Shown here piece by piece: positions 19,086-27,286 of a DNA stretch of 64,000 nt (positions are counted from its first letter, which is position 1; every line of letters begins with the position of its first letter). A model generated the notes under the pieces. That model was not told the DNA's origin, made no database searches, and saw only the letters and a list, made by a program, of their open reading frames with translations. The stretch spans positions 62,001 to 126,000 of the forward strand of contig JAIPJS010000010.1 of NCBI GenBank assembly GCA_021734025.1, read 5' to 3'. The position numbers and the translations under genes were made by a program. The DNA is from Candidatus Neomarinimicrobiota bacterium. GTDB lineage: Bacteria; Fidelibacterota; JAANXI01.

Positions 19086-20632
19086 GATTCATTTTATCGG
19101 CACTAGTTGTATTGGTTGGAATACAGGTATCCGCTCAGGTTTTGGATAAGGAGGCATACCGGAGCCGGGGATATGAGGCCATGGTGAATGGCGAACTGCA
19201 AGAAGCCATCGACAATTATTCGGCTATATTGGCTATAGACAGCAGCGACTATGACGCCCGGCTGGCATTGGGACGTCTACACTTCAGGAACGGCAATTGC
19301 GACTCATCCATGTATTACTACAGGATGATCTATCGGAATGACCGTACAGACGTCGAAGCCCTAAATGGATTTGTCCGCTGTTTTATTAGGCATGGAAAGA
19401 TGGACTCGGCTATTCATTATGCTGAGAGAGCGGTGAACTTAATGCCAAACCACGTTCCGGAATATCTGCAGTTGGCAAAAGCCTTGAGCTATGACGGCCA
19501 GTTGGATAGGGCGATCGAGGTGTATCGGCGGGCTAACAAAGTAGATAATACCTGGTCACAGGTCTGGGCGGGTTTAGGACGGATGCACTACTGGAAGGCA
19601 CAGCCCGCCACGGCGATACAATTTTATGAAAAGGCCCTTGATCTGGATCCGAAAAACACCAGCATACGTGAAGAGTACGAAAATATCAAAAACGCATTGG
19701 CGTACAATACTGATGCAACATTCCAGTATATTCAGGAAACGGAACCAAGCTACCAAATCGATGCGATAGTGCAGCAGTATAGCGCGCAGAAGCGCGTGAC
19801 TGATCATATCCACATATCTGCGAATATCCTGTTCGATTATTCTTCACGGGATTATACAATAGGCTCGGACACGACCAGATGGTACGACAATTCCTGGATT
19901 AAAACGAGCTGGATAACAGACAATAACCGAGTCATCCTTAATGCGGGGGCCAGCAGAAGTGACAGCCGAATCACCTCCTATGGCCTGAGCTGGCAGTATC
20001 ATACCAATATCAAAAGTGTGAAGGTGAGAAACATCCTAAGCGGCGGCTATAGTTATTTTTACTATTGGAACGAGGTCGGCCGGAATAACTTTTCCGACAA
20101 CCTGAGTCTGGAATATTCGGATCTTTCCCTCTCTGTCGGCGTAAATACGGGGACGGTGGACGAGAAACAGGTTCGGGTGTATTCTTCTGATCCTTTTCAA
20201 ACAGCCACCAATCCGTATTTTAATTACAGCGTATCATTGACCTGGCAAATGATTGATAATCCCCAAATTAAACTGGGAGCCAATCACTCCTATTACGATT
20301 ATAAATACAATTCCCCGGCATACTATACCCCCACTGAGCGGTTACTGACCGGTCCGTCGGTAACGATGTATTACGATTATAAAAAATTGTATACCTATGG
20401 ACGGTATGCAATCAACTTCGGGAGCGAGAAGTATTACTATGTATCAAGTGCGACTCCCGGACAGGGAGGGCAAGTGATAAACAGCGGCAATATCGATACC
20501 GATAACTGGTCTGCGTCGCTCGAAATCGGATACAGCGGAGAAGCCTTCTCGCTTGCCGCTGGCGCGAGTCGGTTTTACAATCCCTATTATGAAAACCTGT
20601 CAGCATTTATCACCTTGTCAGCAAAGTTCTAA
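19082..20632 (+). CDS. YaiO-like outer membrane protein: TPR domain plus beta-barrel
   Basis: 516 aa exported protein. The GTG at 19082, overlapping the synthase stop as GTGA, gives a clean signal peptide (residues 1-19, ending VSAQ); an ATG at 19046 would add 12 charged residues in front. The N-terminal half (about 25-200) is made of TPR repeats. The C-terminal half (about 225-516) has alternating aromatic/polar strands ending SAKF, a typical outer-membrane barrel terminus, as in YaiO-family proteins. TPR plus porin is the layout of PgaA, which exports PNAG, so the protein is inferred to be the export channel for the polymer made by the adjacent GT2 enzyme. Confidence 0.75.
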   Translation: MRFILSALVVLVGIQVSAQVLDKEAYRSRGYEAMVNGELQEAIDNYSAILAIDSSDYDARLALGRLHFRNGNCDSSMYYYRMIYRNDRTDVEALNGFVRCFIRHGKMDSAIHYAERAVNLMPNHVPEYLQLAKALSYDGQLDRAIEVYRRANKVDNTWSQVWAGLGRMHYWKAQPATAIQFYEKALDLDPKNTSIREEYENIKNALAYNTDATFQYIQETEPSYQIDAIVQQYSAQKRVTDHIHISANILFDYSSRDYTIGSDTTRWYDNSWIKTSWITDNNRVILNAGASRSDSRITSYGLSWQYHTNIKSVKVRNILSGGYSYFYYWNEVGRNNFSDNLSLEYSDLSLSVGVNTGTVDEKQVRVYSSDPFQTATNPYFNYSVSLTWQMIDNPQIKLGANHSYYDYKYNSPAYYTPTERLLTGPSVTMYYDYKKLYTYGRYAINFGSEKYYYVSSATPGQGGQVINSGNIDTDNWSASLEIGYSGEAFSLAAGASRFYNPYYENLSAFITLSAKF

Positions 20633-20635
20633 ATT

Positions 20636-23600
20636 ATGAAGGGTAAAGTTCTAGTCATTTTGGGTCTGTTGGCGTTGCTGGCGTTTACCGTCTATAAGAT
20701 GATACAGCACGAGACAGAAATACGGGAAGAACGCGTTGTCAGAGAATATATCTCCGATGATTCAGGCCCGCTGATTGAGCGAAAATCGTCGGAAACATTG
20801 CGCCGCATTGCGAACAGAGCGGACTATCGGTTTCGGACCTCGGGGGATTATTTCAGTAAATTGGAGGAAAATTACCCGCAAAGTGAACCGCAGTGGAATA
20901 CCTTCCTGGTGAAAGGAGTGAACCTCGGATTCGCACTGCCCGGGCAGTTTCCCGCGGAGTTTGCCATGACTTACGATCACTATATGGACTGGCTGAAGCA
21001 GATCGGCCAGATGAATGCCAACGTGATCCGGGTATACACCATCCTTCCGCCGGTTTTCTACGAAGCATTCGCTAATTACAACTTACACCATCAGGACAAA
21101 CCGCTGTACCTGTTTCAGGGCGTTTGGGCTACCGAACCAACTGCGCACAATTATACCAGAGAGAGTTATACGCGAAATTTTAAGCGCGAAATTATGGACG
21201 CCATAGATGTCTTGCACGGAAACGCGGTATTGGAAGAGGAGGTGGGAAAAGCATCAGGAGCCTATGCCATAGATGTCTCTGACTATGTCGCGGGAATAAT
21301 GCTCGGCAGGGAATGGGAGCCGAACGGAGTACATACGACCATTCAGGAAGATTCGATTAATTATTATTTTGGCGATTTTATTTCTATGCCCGATGGAAAT
21401 GCCATGGAAGCATGGTTGGCAGAGGTCATGGATTTTACCGTGTTGTATGAAACGCAAACATACCAATCCCAGCATCCAGTCTCCTTCGTCAACTGGTTGC
21501 CGCTGGATCCGATGTACCATGATACGGAAATTATTGAGAGTGAGGAAGTCAGGGAATATGACAACGATCTGGAATCCGTCGATTTTACCCGGTTTCACAG
21601 CAGCGAGTTGTTTAGACCCGGGGTTTATGCCACCTATCACGTTTACCCGTATTATCCCGATTTTATCTATCTGGAAGACCAATATGCCGGGGCAGAAATC
21701 CGGGCCGCGGAGCCGGATAATTTTATCGGATATCTGAACGATCTAAAATCTGAACACGAGGGAATGCCGCTTGTTATTGCGGAATATGGCGTTCCCAGTA
21801 GCCGGGGCGTCAGTCATATCAATCCCTATGGGCTTGATCAGGGAGGGCATTCGGAGTCCGAACAAGCGGAGATTTCGATGATGTTAACCAGGGATATCTA
21901 TCACGCAGGCTGTGCCGGGGCCATATTTTTCGAATGGGCCGATGAATGGTTTAAGCACAACTGGCTTGTGATGGGGTTTGAAACCCCCTTCCATGATCGC
22001 AAACTCTGGCATAATATGGAAAATCCGGAGCAAAATTTTGGGATTCTCGCCATGGAATCCCGCCAGCGGACCATTGACGGGAATTTCACTGATTGGGGTG
22101 ACGCCTGGAAGTCTGCCGGAACGATGAGATATCAGTTTCATGCAGATCCCTCATACTTCTATATGGCTATGGAATTTGACAGTCTGGACTTTACCAGGCA
22201 TAATCTGCGCATCCCCGTTGATACCTATGACAGGCAAAGAGGAGATCACCGACTCCCGTTCACGGATCAGCGATTTGCGCGTGGATTTGAATTTTTGACA
22301 GAATTCTTCAGTCCCGACAGTGCCCATATACTTGTGGACGAACCCTACAGTGTGTATTCGGGGATGGAGGACGACTCGGGATTAGTCTTTACATCTGAGC
22401 CAAATGAAAACGGGTTGTTTATACCGCAAAAGCTCCTGACCAACCGTGGACGAATCTCACTGACGGGGGAGAAATTCGACTCAGTGATTGTGAACAGGAG
22501 TCCGCTACAGTTTGGAAAAAGTAACGAGCCTGAAACCTCCAATGCGAGCTGGTACTGGAATGCGGAAACCAGGCAACTGGAACTACGGCTCACCTGGCAT
22601 CTGCTGAACGTGAGTGACCCCGCAAAAAACTATGTCCTGGATGATACCCCGGGAACACCGGCAATAGAATACACCGAAACCGACGGGTTCAAATTTAAGG
22701 TATTTGTTACAGACAAGAAGGAAAGTGTGCTCAAACATATCCCGGAAGATGGCTATCTGTTCTATCTCTGGGAAAAGTGGGAATCCCCATCCTGGACCTC
22801 CCGGCTGAAGCCATTGTATGACAGCCTGAAAACATACTTCGGAGAAGTTACTTCAGAAGATATCGCGAGTACTGGTTCTCAATTAACCTCCGGAGAAGAG
22901 GAATTTACGATTTGTGAATTTTACGGAAATCATTCGGGTGCTGTCTCGTTCAGTTTTCAGGGTGCGGATTATTCTCAGGTGAAAATTGGGAAGCCGGTCC
23001 TCGAGAAATACGGTACAACGGCCTCATTTGGCGTCATTCCTGGCTTTGTAAATTCGACGCCGGCACGATATCAGCTGGACAATGCCGGACAGCGAAGACG
23101 ACTCACGACTCAAAATATTCAGATGCTCAGAAATAATGGCCATGTGCTTGCCCTTCAACTGAGAGAGCAGGAAGAAAGCGCCGTCTCTCAGCTCCGTACC
23201 GAACTCCGGCAAAATACGGGGATGGGGTTTAACCTGCTGTTCACCCATGATTCGGAAGTAGAAATACCGGATGGGATAGAATTCGTCCGAAACGTATCGC
23301 CCGGAATGAAGAAGTATTCAGGAACAGAATTTTATAACATAGATGGGAACTCATACTCAACAAATGCACTCGATTCTGTTCTCAGAAATAGACCTGATGA
23401 ATGGATTATATTAAATTACAGGTATTTAACGGAGGATATTGAATCTACCCGTGCGCAATCCTTGTTTATGACCGGGAAACAGTTTGAATGGCATGTCAGG
23501 CTCGCGAGAAATAAACGTTTCTGGCTCGCAGACGAGTGGGATGTGTTTCGGTATCGGAAAGAACGCCAGGCATCGGATATTCGGACGTTTCGTCACAACG

Positions 23601-23797
23601 ATAATGTATTCCTCAATATAGATACCCCCTTAAATACGACCATTTACGACCATCCACTGACAATACGATATACAACCGATGCGCCATATATACGTGTCAA
23701 AAATGCAACTGAAGAATATACGCTGAGAAACAGGACGGGAGAGGTGTATTTCAACATCATCCCCGGTAACGAAATAACGCTCACGCAGGTGCGATGA
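20636..23797 (+). CDS. Periplasmic glycosidase-like protein with CBM9-like and degenerate deacetylase-like domains
   Basis: 1053 aa, anchored by one N-terminal helix (about 4-22). Residues about 90-470 look like a clan GH-A TIM barrel: VNLGFALPGQF, VIRVYT, GREWEPN (Glu226/Glu228) and VIAEYGVPSS (Glu383) sit where the acid/base and nucleophile would be expected. Residues about 478-730 begin IDGNFTDWGDAW, typical of CBM9-like modules. Residues about 765-960 resemble a NodB/CE4 deacetylase, but the TFDDG motif reads SFQGAD and the His-x-x-x-His motif region reads GHVLALQL, so metal binding is probably lost. It starts 3 bases after the porin gene. The layout recalls PgaB (deacetylase plus glycosidase) in reversed order. 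Confidence 0.6.
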   Translation: MKGKVLVILGLLALLAFTVYKMIQHETEIREERVVREYISDDSGPLIERKSSETLRRIANRADYRFRTSGDYFSKLEENYPQSEPQWNTFLVKGVNLGFALPGQFPAEFAMTYDHYMDWLKQIGQMNANVIRVYTILPPVFYEAFANYNLHHQDKPLYLFQGVWATEPTAHNYTRESYTRNFKREIMDAIDVLHGNAVLEEEVGKASGAYAIDVSDYVAGIMLGREWEPNGVHTTIQEDSINYYFGDFISMPDGNAMEAWLAEVMDFTVLYETQTYQSQHPVSFVNWLPLDPMYHDTEIIESEEVREYDNDLESVDFTRFHSSELFRPGVYATYHVYPYYPDFIYLEDQYAGAEIRAAEPDNFIGYLNDLKSEHEGMPLVIAEYGVPSSRGVSHINPYGLDQGGHSESEQAEISMMLTRDIYHAGCAGAIFFEWADEWFKHNWLVMGFETPFHDRKLWHNMENPEQNFGILAMESRQRTIDGNFTDWGDAWKSAGTMRYQFHADPSYFYMAMEFDSLDFTRHNLRIPVDTYDRQRGDHRLPFTDQRFARGFEFLTEFFSPDSAHILVDEPYSVYSGMEDDSGLVFTSEPNENGLFIPQKLLTNRGRISLTGEKFDSVIVNRSPLQFGKSNEPETSNASWYWNAETRQLELRLTWHLLNVSDPAKNYVLDDTPGTPAIEYTETDGFKFKVFVTDKKESVLKHIPEDGYLFYLWEKWESPSWTSRLKPLYDSLKTYFGEVTSEDIASTGSQLTSGEEEFTICEFYGNHSGAVSFSFQGADYSQVKIGKPVLEKYGTTASFGVIPGFVNSTPARYQLDNAGQRRRLTTQNIQMLRNNGHVLALQLREQEESAVSQLRTELRQNTGMGFNLLFTHDSEVEIPDGIEFVRNVSPGMKKYSGTEFYNIDGNSYSTNALDSVLRNRPDEWIILNYRYLTEDIESTRAQSLFMTGKQFEWHVRLARNKRFWLADEWDVFRYRKERQASDIRTFRHNDNVFLNIDTPLNTTIYDHPLTIRYTTDAPYIRVKNATEEYTLRNRTGEVYFNIIPGNEITLTQVR

Positions 23798-25623
23798 TGA
23801 AAAAATACTCGATTCTATTAGTAATTATTACTGTCCCTCTTTTCCTTGCATCATGTAATAGAGGAATTGAGGCCAACCGGACGGCCTCCACTCCTGATCA
23901 CCAGTTTCCTAAGGTGGTAATCCTGACAACTGGTTTTGAGGGGGAAAACGCAACGTTACCCCAGGGAATTGTCATAGCACTACAGGCGTTTAATCGGAGT
24001 GGCACTACAGTGCGGCTTGAGCCCCGGGATATATTATATAAGCCCGAACAATTGAACAATTACAATGTGATGATCCTTTCCACCGCGCCGGGATACCATG
24101 ATGCCGATCAGGTATATTCGTTGTCGTACATGTCAGATTTTGAGCTTCAGAGGATTCGTGAATTTGTCGAAAAAGGCGGTGTAGTGATTGCGGGCGATAA
24201 TGTCGGCCGGAACAGGCCAGACGGAACCGATAGAATTACGCTGTATAACCAGCTTGATGCAAACAATTACCCGCTCTCTGCCGCTTTTGGTGTCCAATTG
24301 GTCGAGCGGAATATGAGCGGATTTCGCATTTACGGGAATCTATCCGGTGGAAAGGAGATGAATTATATGCGTCCGGAGACCGGCGAAAATTTCTATGCGC
24401 TCATCCCCGATACCATCACCGGGAACTCCAGCGAAATTCTTGCCCGGTGGGTGAGTGAGAAAGATACCGTCCCGGCAGTAGTGAAAAACCGTTACGGAAA
24501 AGGGACGGCCTATCTGCTTGCCTCATCAGGACTGTTGCATCCTGCCAGCGAGGGCGGGTTTTTGAGCACAGCGCGGATATCGGAGTTTTATGTGTCGATT
24601 ATAGAGGATTTTACCCGGCGGAACGATATTCCATTTCGATTAAACCCATGGCCTCACGGATACGATTATGCGTTTTGCGTCACCCTGAACGCAAATGGAG
24701 AACTGGAGCAGTATCAACGGGTGCTGAGGATGCTAAAAAAGTACAAAATTAATCCGGATATATTTGTCAATGGCCAGGTGGGGGAAGATGTAAGAGAATA
24801 TTTAATGGAATCTGATCTGCAACTGCAGAGCAGGGGATATTCTTTCAGCAACTACCGGCAATTTAATTATTCGCAAGCCATTCGGGATATTATGCGAAAT
24901 GAGCAAATGTGGGACACTGACTTTTCCGGATTCCGGTTCCCCTTTACAATGACTGGATTTTGGGGGTTTGTGGCACTCTTTGAGATGGACTATATCTTTG
25001 AAAGTGGAATTGGCGCCAATAATCTGGAGTTTATCCATGGGAGTGTTGTCCCGCACAATATTGTCGCTTCTGACCGGGGATATTATCAATCTACCGACAT
25101 GATGGAAATTGCTCCGACCTATCATGACGATTATTTCTTTTTCAAAGATTTGGATGAAGAGACCGGAAACAGAGATCCGCGAGCCGTCGAAAAACAGGCC
25201 AGGCTCTATCAGAAATATCTGGAGAACTTCCTGGAATACGCGATAAAACCGTATCACGGTGCTTTGGTATATCAGGGACACCCAGCGTACGTTGCCAGGA
25301 ATGACACAACGCTCGAAGCTTTGGAGAACCTGATTTCCATGGTGAAGAGTGAAAATAGCTGGATAACGACCATCGGAGAGATCGCCGACTTTCGCAGAAG
25401 CCTGCTTCGGTTACGGTTTTATGCTGAACAGAAGAATGATGCATCGATAATTACTGTATATGGTCCGGATAATACAAAAGTGGATGGGATTACCGTTGCC
25501 ATCGATTTTCAGCCGGAATCCGTGCAGGCGGCACGGGGTGGTGCGGAGATGCAATCGGATTCCACCGGATACTACATCACCTTTGATGCTGAACCGGGAC
25601 AAAAAGTAACCGTTTATCGGTAA
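23794..25623 (+). CDS. DUF2194 lipoprotein with deacetylase-like fold
   Basis: 609 aa. The signal peptide ends LASC, so Cys21 is the probable lipidation site. Residues about 40-290 form a Rossmann/ThuA-like domain (VILTTGFEGEN, VMILSTAPGYHD, FVEKGGVVIAGDN). Residues about 290-540 resemble a polysaccharide-deacetylase barrel: YAFCVTLNANG occupies the place of the catalytic Asp motif, FSGFRFPF the RxxP motif and VYQGHP the distal His motif. The Asp-Asp and His-x-x-x-His ligands are not evident. It overlaps the preceding gene by four bases and is the last member of the cassette. A polymer-binding or modifying role at the membrane is inferred only from context. Confidence 0.6.
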   Translation: MMKKYSILLVIITVPLFLASCNRGIEANRTASTPDHQFPKVVILTTGFEGENATLPQGIVIALQAFNRSGTTVRLEPRDILYKPEQLNNYNVMILSTAPGYHDADQVYSLSYMSDFELQRIREFVEKGGVVIAGDNVGRNRPDGTDRITLYNQLDANNYPLSAAFGVQLVERNMSGFRIYGNLSGGKEMNYMRPETGENFYALIPDTITGNSSEILARWVSEKDTVPAVVKNRYGKGTAYLLASSGLLHPASEGGFLSTARISEFYVSIIEDFTRRNDIPFRLNPWPHGYDYAFCVTLNANGELEQYQRVLRMLKKYKINPDIFVNGQVGEDVREYLMESDLQLQSRGYSFSNYRQFNYSQAIRDIMRNEQMWDTDFSGFRFPFTMTGFWGFVALFEMDYIFESGIGANNLEFIHGSVVPHNIVASDRGYYQSTDMMEIAPTYHDDYFFFKDLDEETGNRDPRAVEKQARLYQKYLENFLEYAIKPYHGALVYQGHPAYVARNDTTLEALENLISMVKSENSWITTIGEIADFRRSLLRLRFYAEQKNDASIITVYGPDNTKVDGITVAIDFQPESVQAARGGAEMQSDSTGYYITFDAEPGQKVTVYR

Positions 25624-25685
25624 GCCGGACAAAAGTCACTTTATTCCGGGTTTATGCCAGCGCCGATCAGTAGCGCGTTTTTGTC

Positions 25686-27203
25686 TTATACCAGGAATAT
25701 TACTGCTAATGCCCCCGCCACCGTACACGCCAAATTTACTACGTCATTATTAATCAAACGGAAGCCGCGGATGTGATGGAGCGGGTTATTCCCGCAGTGC
25801 TCGGTTTTTTCGGTGATTTTATCGCAAGTTGGACATTTGTACTGCGCCTGAACGGTGGCACCCAGGATGCTGTCGACCATTGAACCGACAAGTCCTGCGA
25901 GAGTGACTATCCCGAGTGATCCCAGGGAGAATTGCGGAGAGACAATCCATCCGGAGAAGCCGAGTACTGCTGCGCCAGCGGTAGCACCCAAGGTACCAAA
26001 CAGGGTGATCCCGCCAGAAGTACCCATGGCGACTGGCTGGAGTGTAAGGAGGCTTCTGGGTTGTTGACGTGAAAAGACACCAAGTTCCGTGGCCCAGGTA
26101 TCGGCGGTGGCCGCAGCCAGTCCACCGAGAAAAACAAAATACAGCAGATCAGTCTGCGTATAGTGCCATATGATAGCCAGGAGTCCCGCCAGTCCACCGT
26201 TGGCCAGCACCTGCATCATATCCCGGTTGCCGGTTTTTTCATAGACAGAGTGCAGAATGTCCTTCTTCTGTTTGCCAAATTTGGATAACAGGCTGGACAG
26301 CACGAAAAATGCGCCCATGGGAACCACCCACCGGAGTCCGCCGATGCCAAAGACAAAAGTACCGAGCAGGAATGCCGCCACCGTGCCACTTAAATTCAGG
26401 ACCCGCAACCGATATGCACCGAATGATAGCAGAAAGGCCACGAAAATCCAGCCCATAAACATCAACTGGGATGTAACAGGTTGCCCCAGAAGAATATCCA
26501 TCGCAAGCGCCGCAGACAGCGGCAAAGTCAAGTTGTCTGAACCGCCCCAGGAGATAGACTCAGCGAAGGTGCTTACCACGGCGACAGCGATACTGACAAT
26601 TATGAGGCTTCCGATCCCTGGCATAGGATGCCCGTCTATCAATCGAAGAATATACAACCCGGCGAAGGAGATAATAAAAGCCGAGATAAGCAGAGCCGAA
26701 CTGCCCTGTACCGATTTCCGGTCCCGCCAGACGACAAAATTACGGGGCTTGGAAACCGTTTCTCCGACCTGAGCCGCGATGGGATCGCCGAGAGCGAGGA
26801 TGAGGAAACTCACCAACAGTATCGCCGGATCCCGATACCAGAACATGACGACCAGAATCAGGAAGGTCAGCGGATAAAATACTGTTCCCAAAGATTGCCG
26901 GTCCGTCGCGTGCATACCTTCAAATCCCCCCGCAATGATGGCGATAAGATTCAGTATGATGAATACAAGGGCGATAGTAACAGCCGGAACGGGCGAGTCA
27001 AACAGAAATCGCGCCCAGAAGATCATCAGTCCGACCAGGATGTGGACTATTTTTCGGGAAGCTTCCGCCGACCACGCCAGCTTGGCTCTGGCGAATTCGG
27101 CAAGTCCGATAGCCAGCATGATGCCCAGAAAAAAAAGAGCAAACGTGAGCCATTCGCTGGCAAACGGCTGATAAACAGGGAATTCCGTAGACTCTGCAAA
27201 CAT
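25686..27203 (-). CDS. Fusion of dolichol/phytol kinase-like domain with DUF92 (VTE6-like) domain
   Basis: 505 aa polytopic inner-membrane protein on the opposite strand. The N-terminal half (about 1-230) carries RKIVHILVGL near residue 51 and ILALGDPIAAQVGE near 140, the hallmarks of the CTP-dependent phytol/dolichol kinase (VTE5/SEC59) family. The C-terminal half (about 235-505) is a DUF92 domain, the family of plant VTE6, with ATADTWATELG and GLVGSMVDSILGA motifs. A CPTCDK...EHCGN segment near 455-470 resembles a small metal-binding loop. Family knowledge suggests successive phosphorylation of an isoprenoid alcohol to its diphosphate. It is convergent with the DUF2194 gene and divergent from addA. 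Confidence 0.75.
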   Translation of the reverse strand: MFAESTEFPVYQPFASEWLTFALFFLGIMLAIGLAEFARAKLAWSAEASRKIVHILVGLMIFWARFLFDSPVPAVTIALVFIILNLIAIIAGGFEGMHATDRQSLGTVFYPLTFLILVVMFWYRDPAILLVSFLILALGDPIAAQVGETVSKPRNFVVWRDRKSVQGSSALLISAFIISFAGLYILRLIDGHPMPGIGSLIIVSIAVAVVSTFAESISWGGSDNLTLPLSAALAMDILLGQPVTSQLMFMGWIFVAFLLSFGAYRLRVLNLSGTVAAFLLGTFVFGIGGLRWVVPMGAFFVLSSLLSKFGKQKKDILHSVYEKTGNRDMMQVLANGGLAGLLAIIWHYTQTDLLYFVFLGGLAAATADTWATELGVFSRQQPRSLLTLQPVAMGTSGGITLFGTLGATAGAAVLGFSGWIVSPQFSLGSLGIVTLAGLVGSMVDSILGATVQAQYKCPTCDKITEKTEHCGNNPLHHIRGFRLINNDVVNLACTVAGALAVIFLV

Positions 27204-27286
27204 ATTGGATTATTTTAGGGCGCCGACCCGGTGAAATCAACGAGAATAATCATTTTTTTAAGTGAATGTATTGCGATTAATCACCG

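Noticed and set aside
26628-27218. 196-aa plus-strand frame
   Set aside because: Antisense to the DUF92 fusion gene, very Arg/Asp/Gln-rich, no ribosome-binding site.
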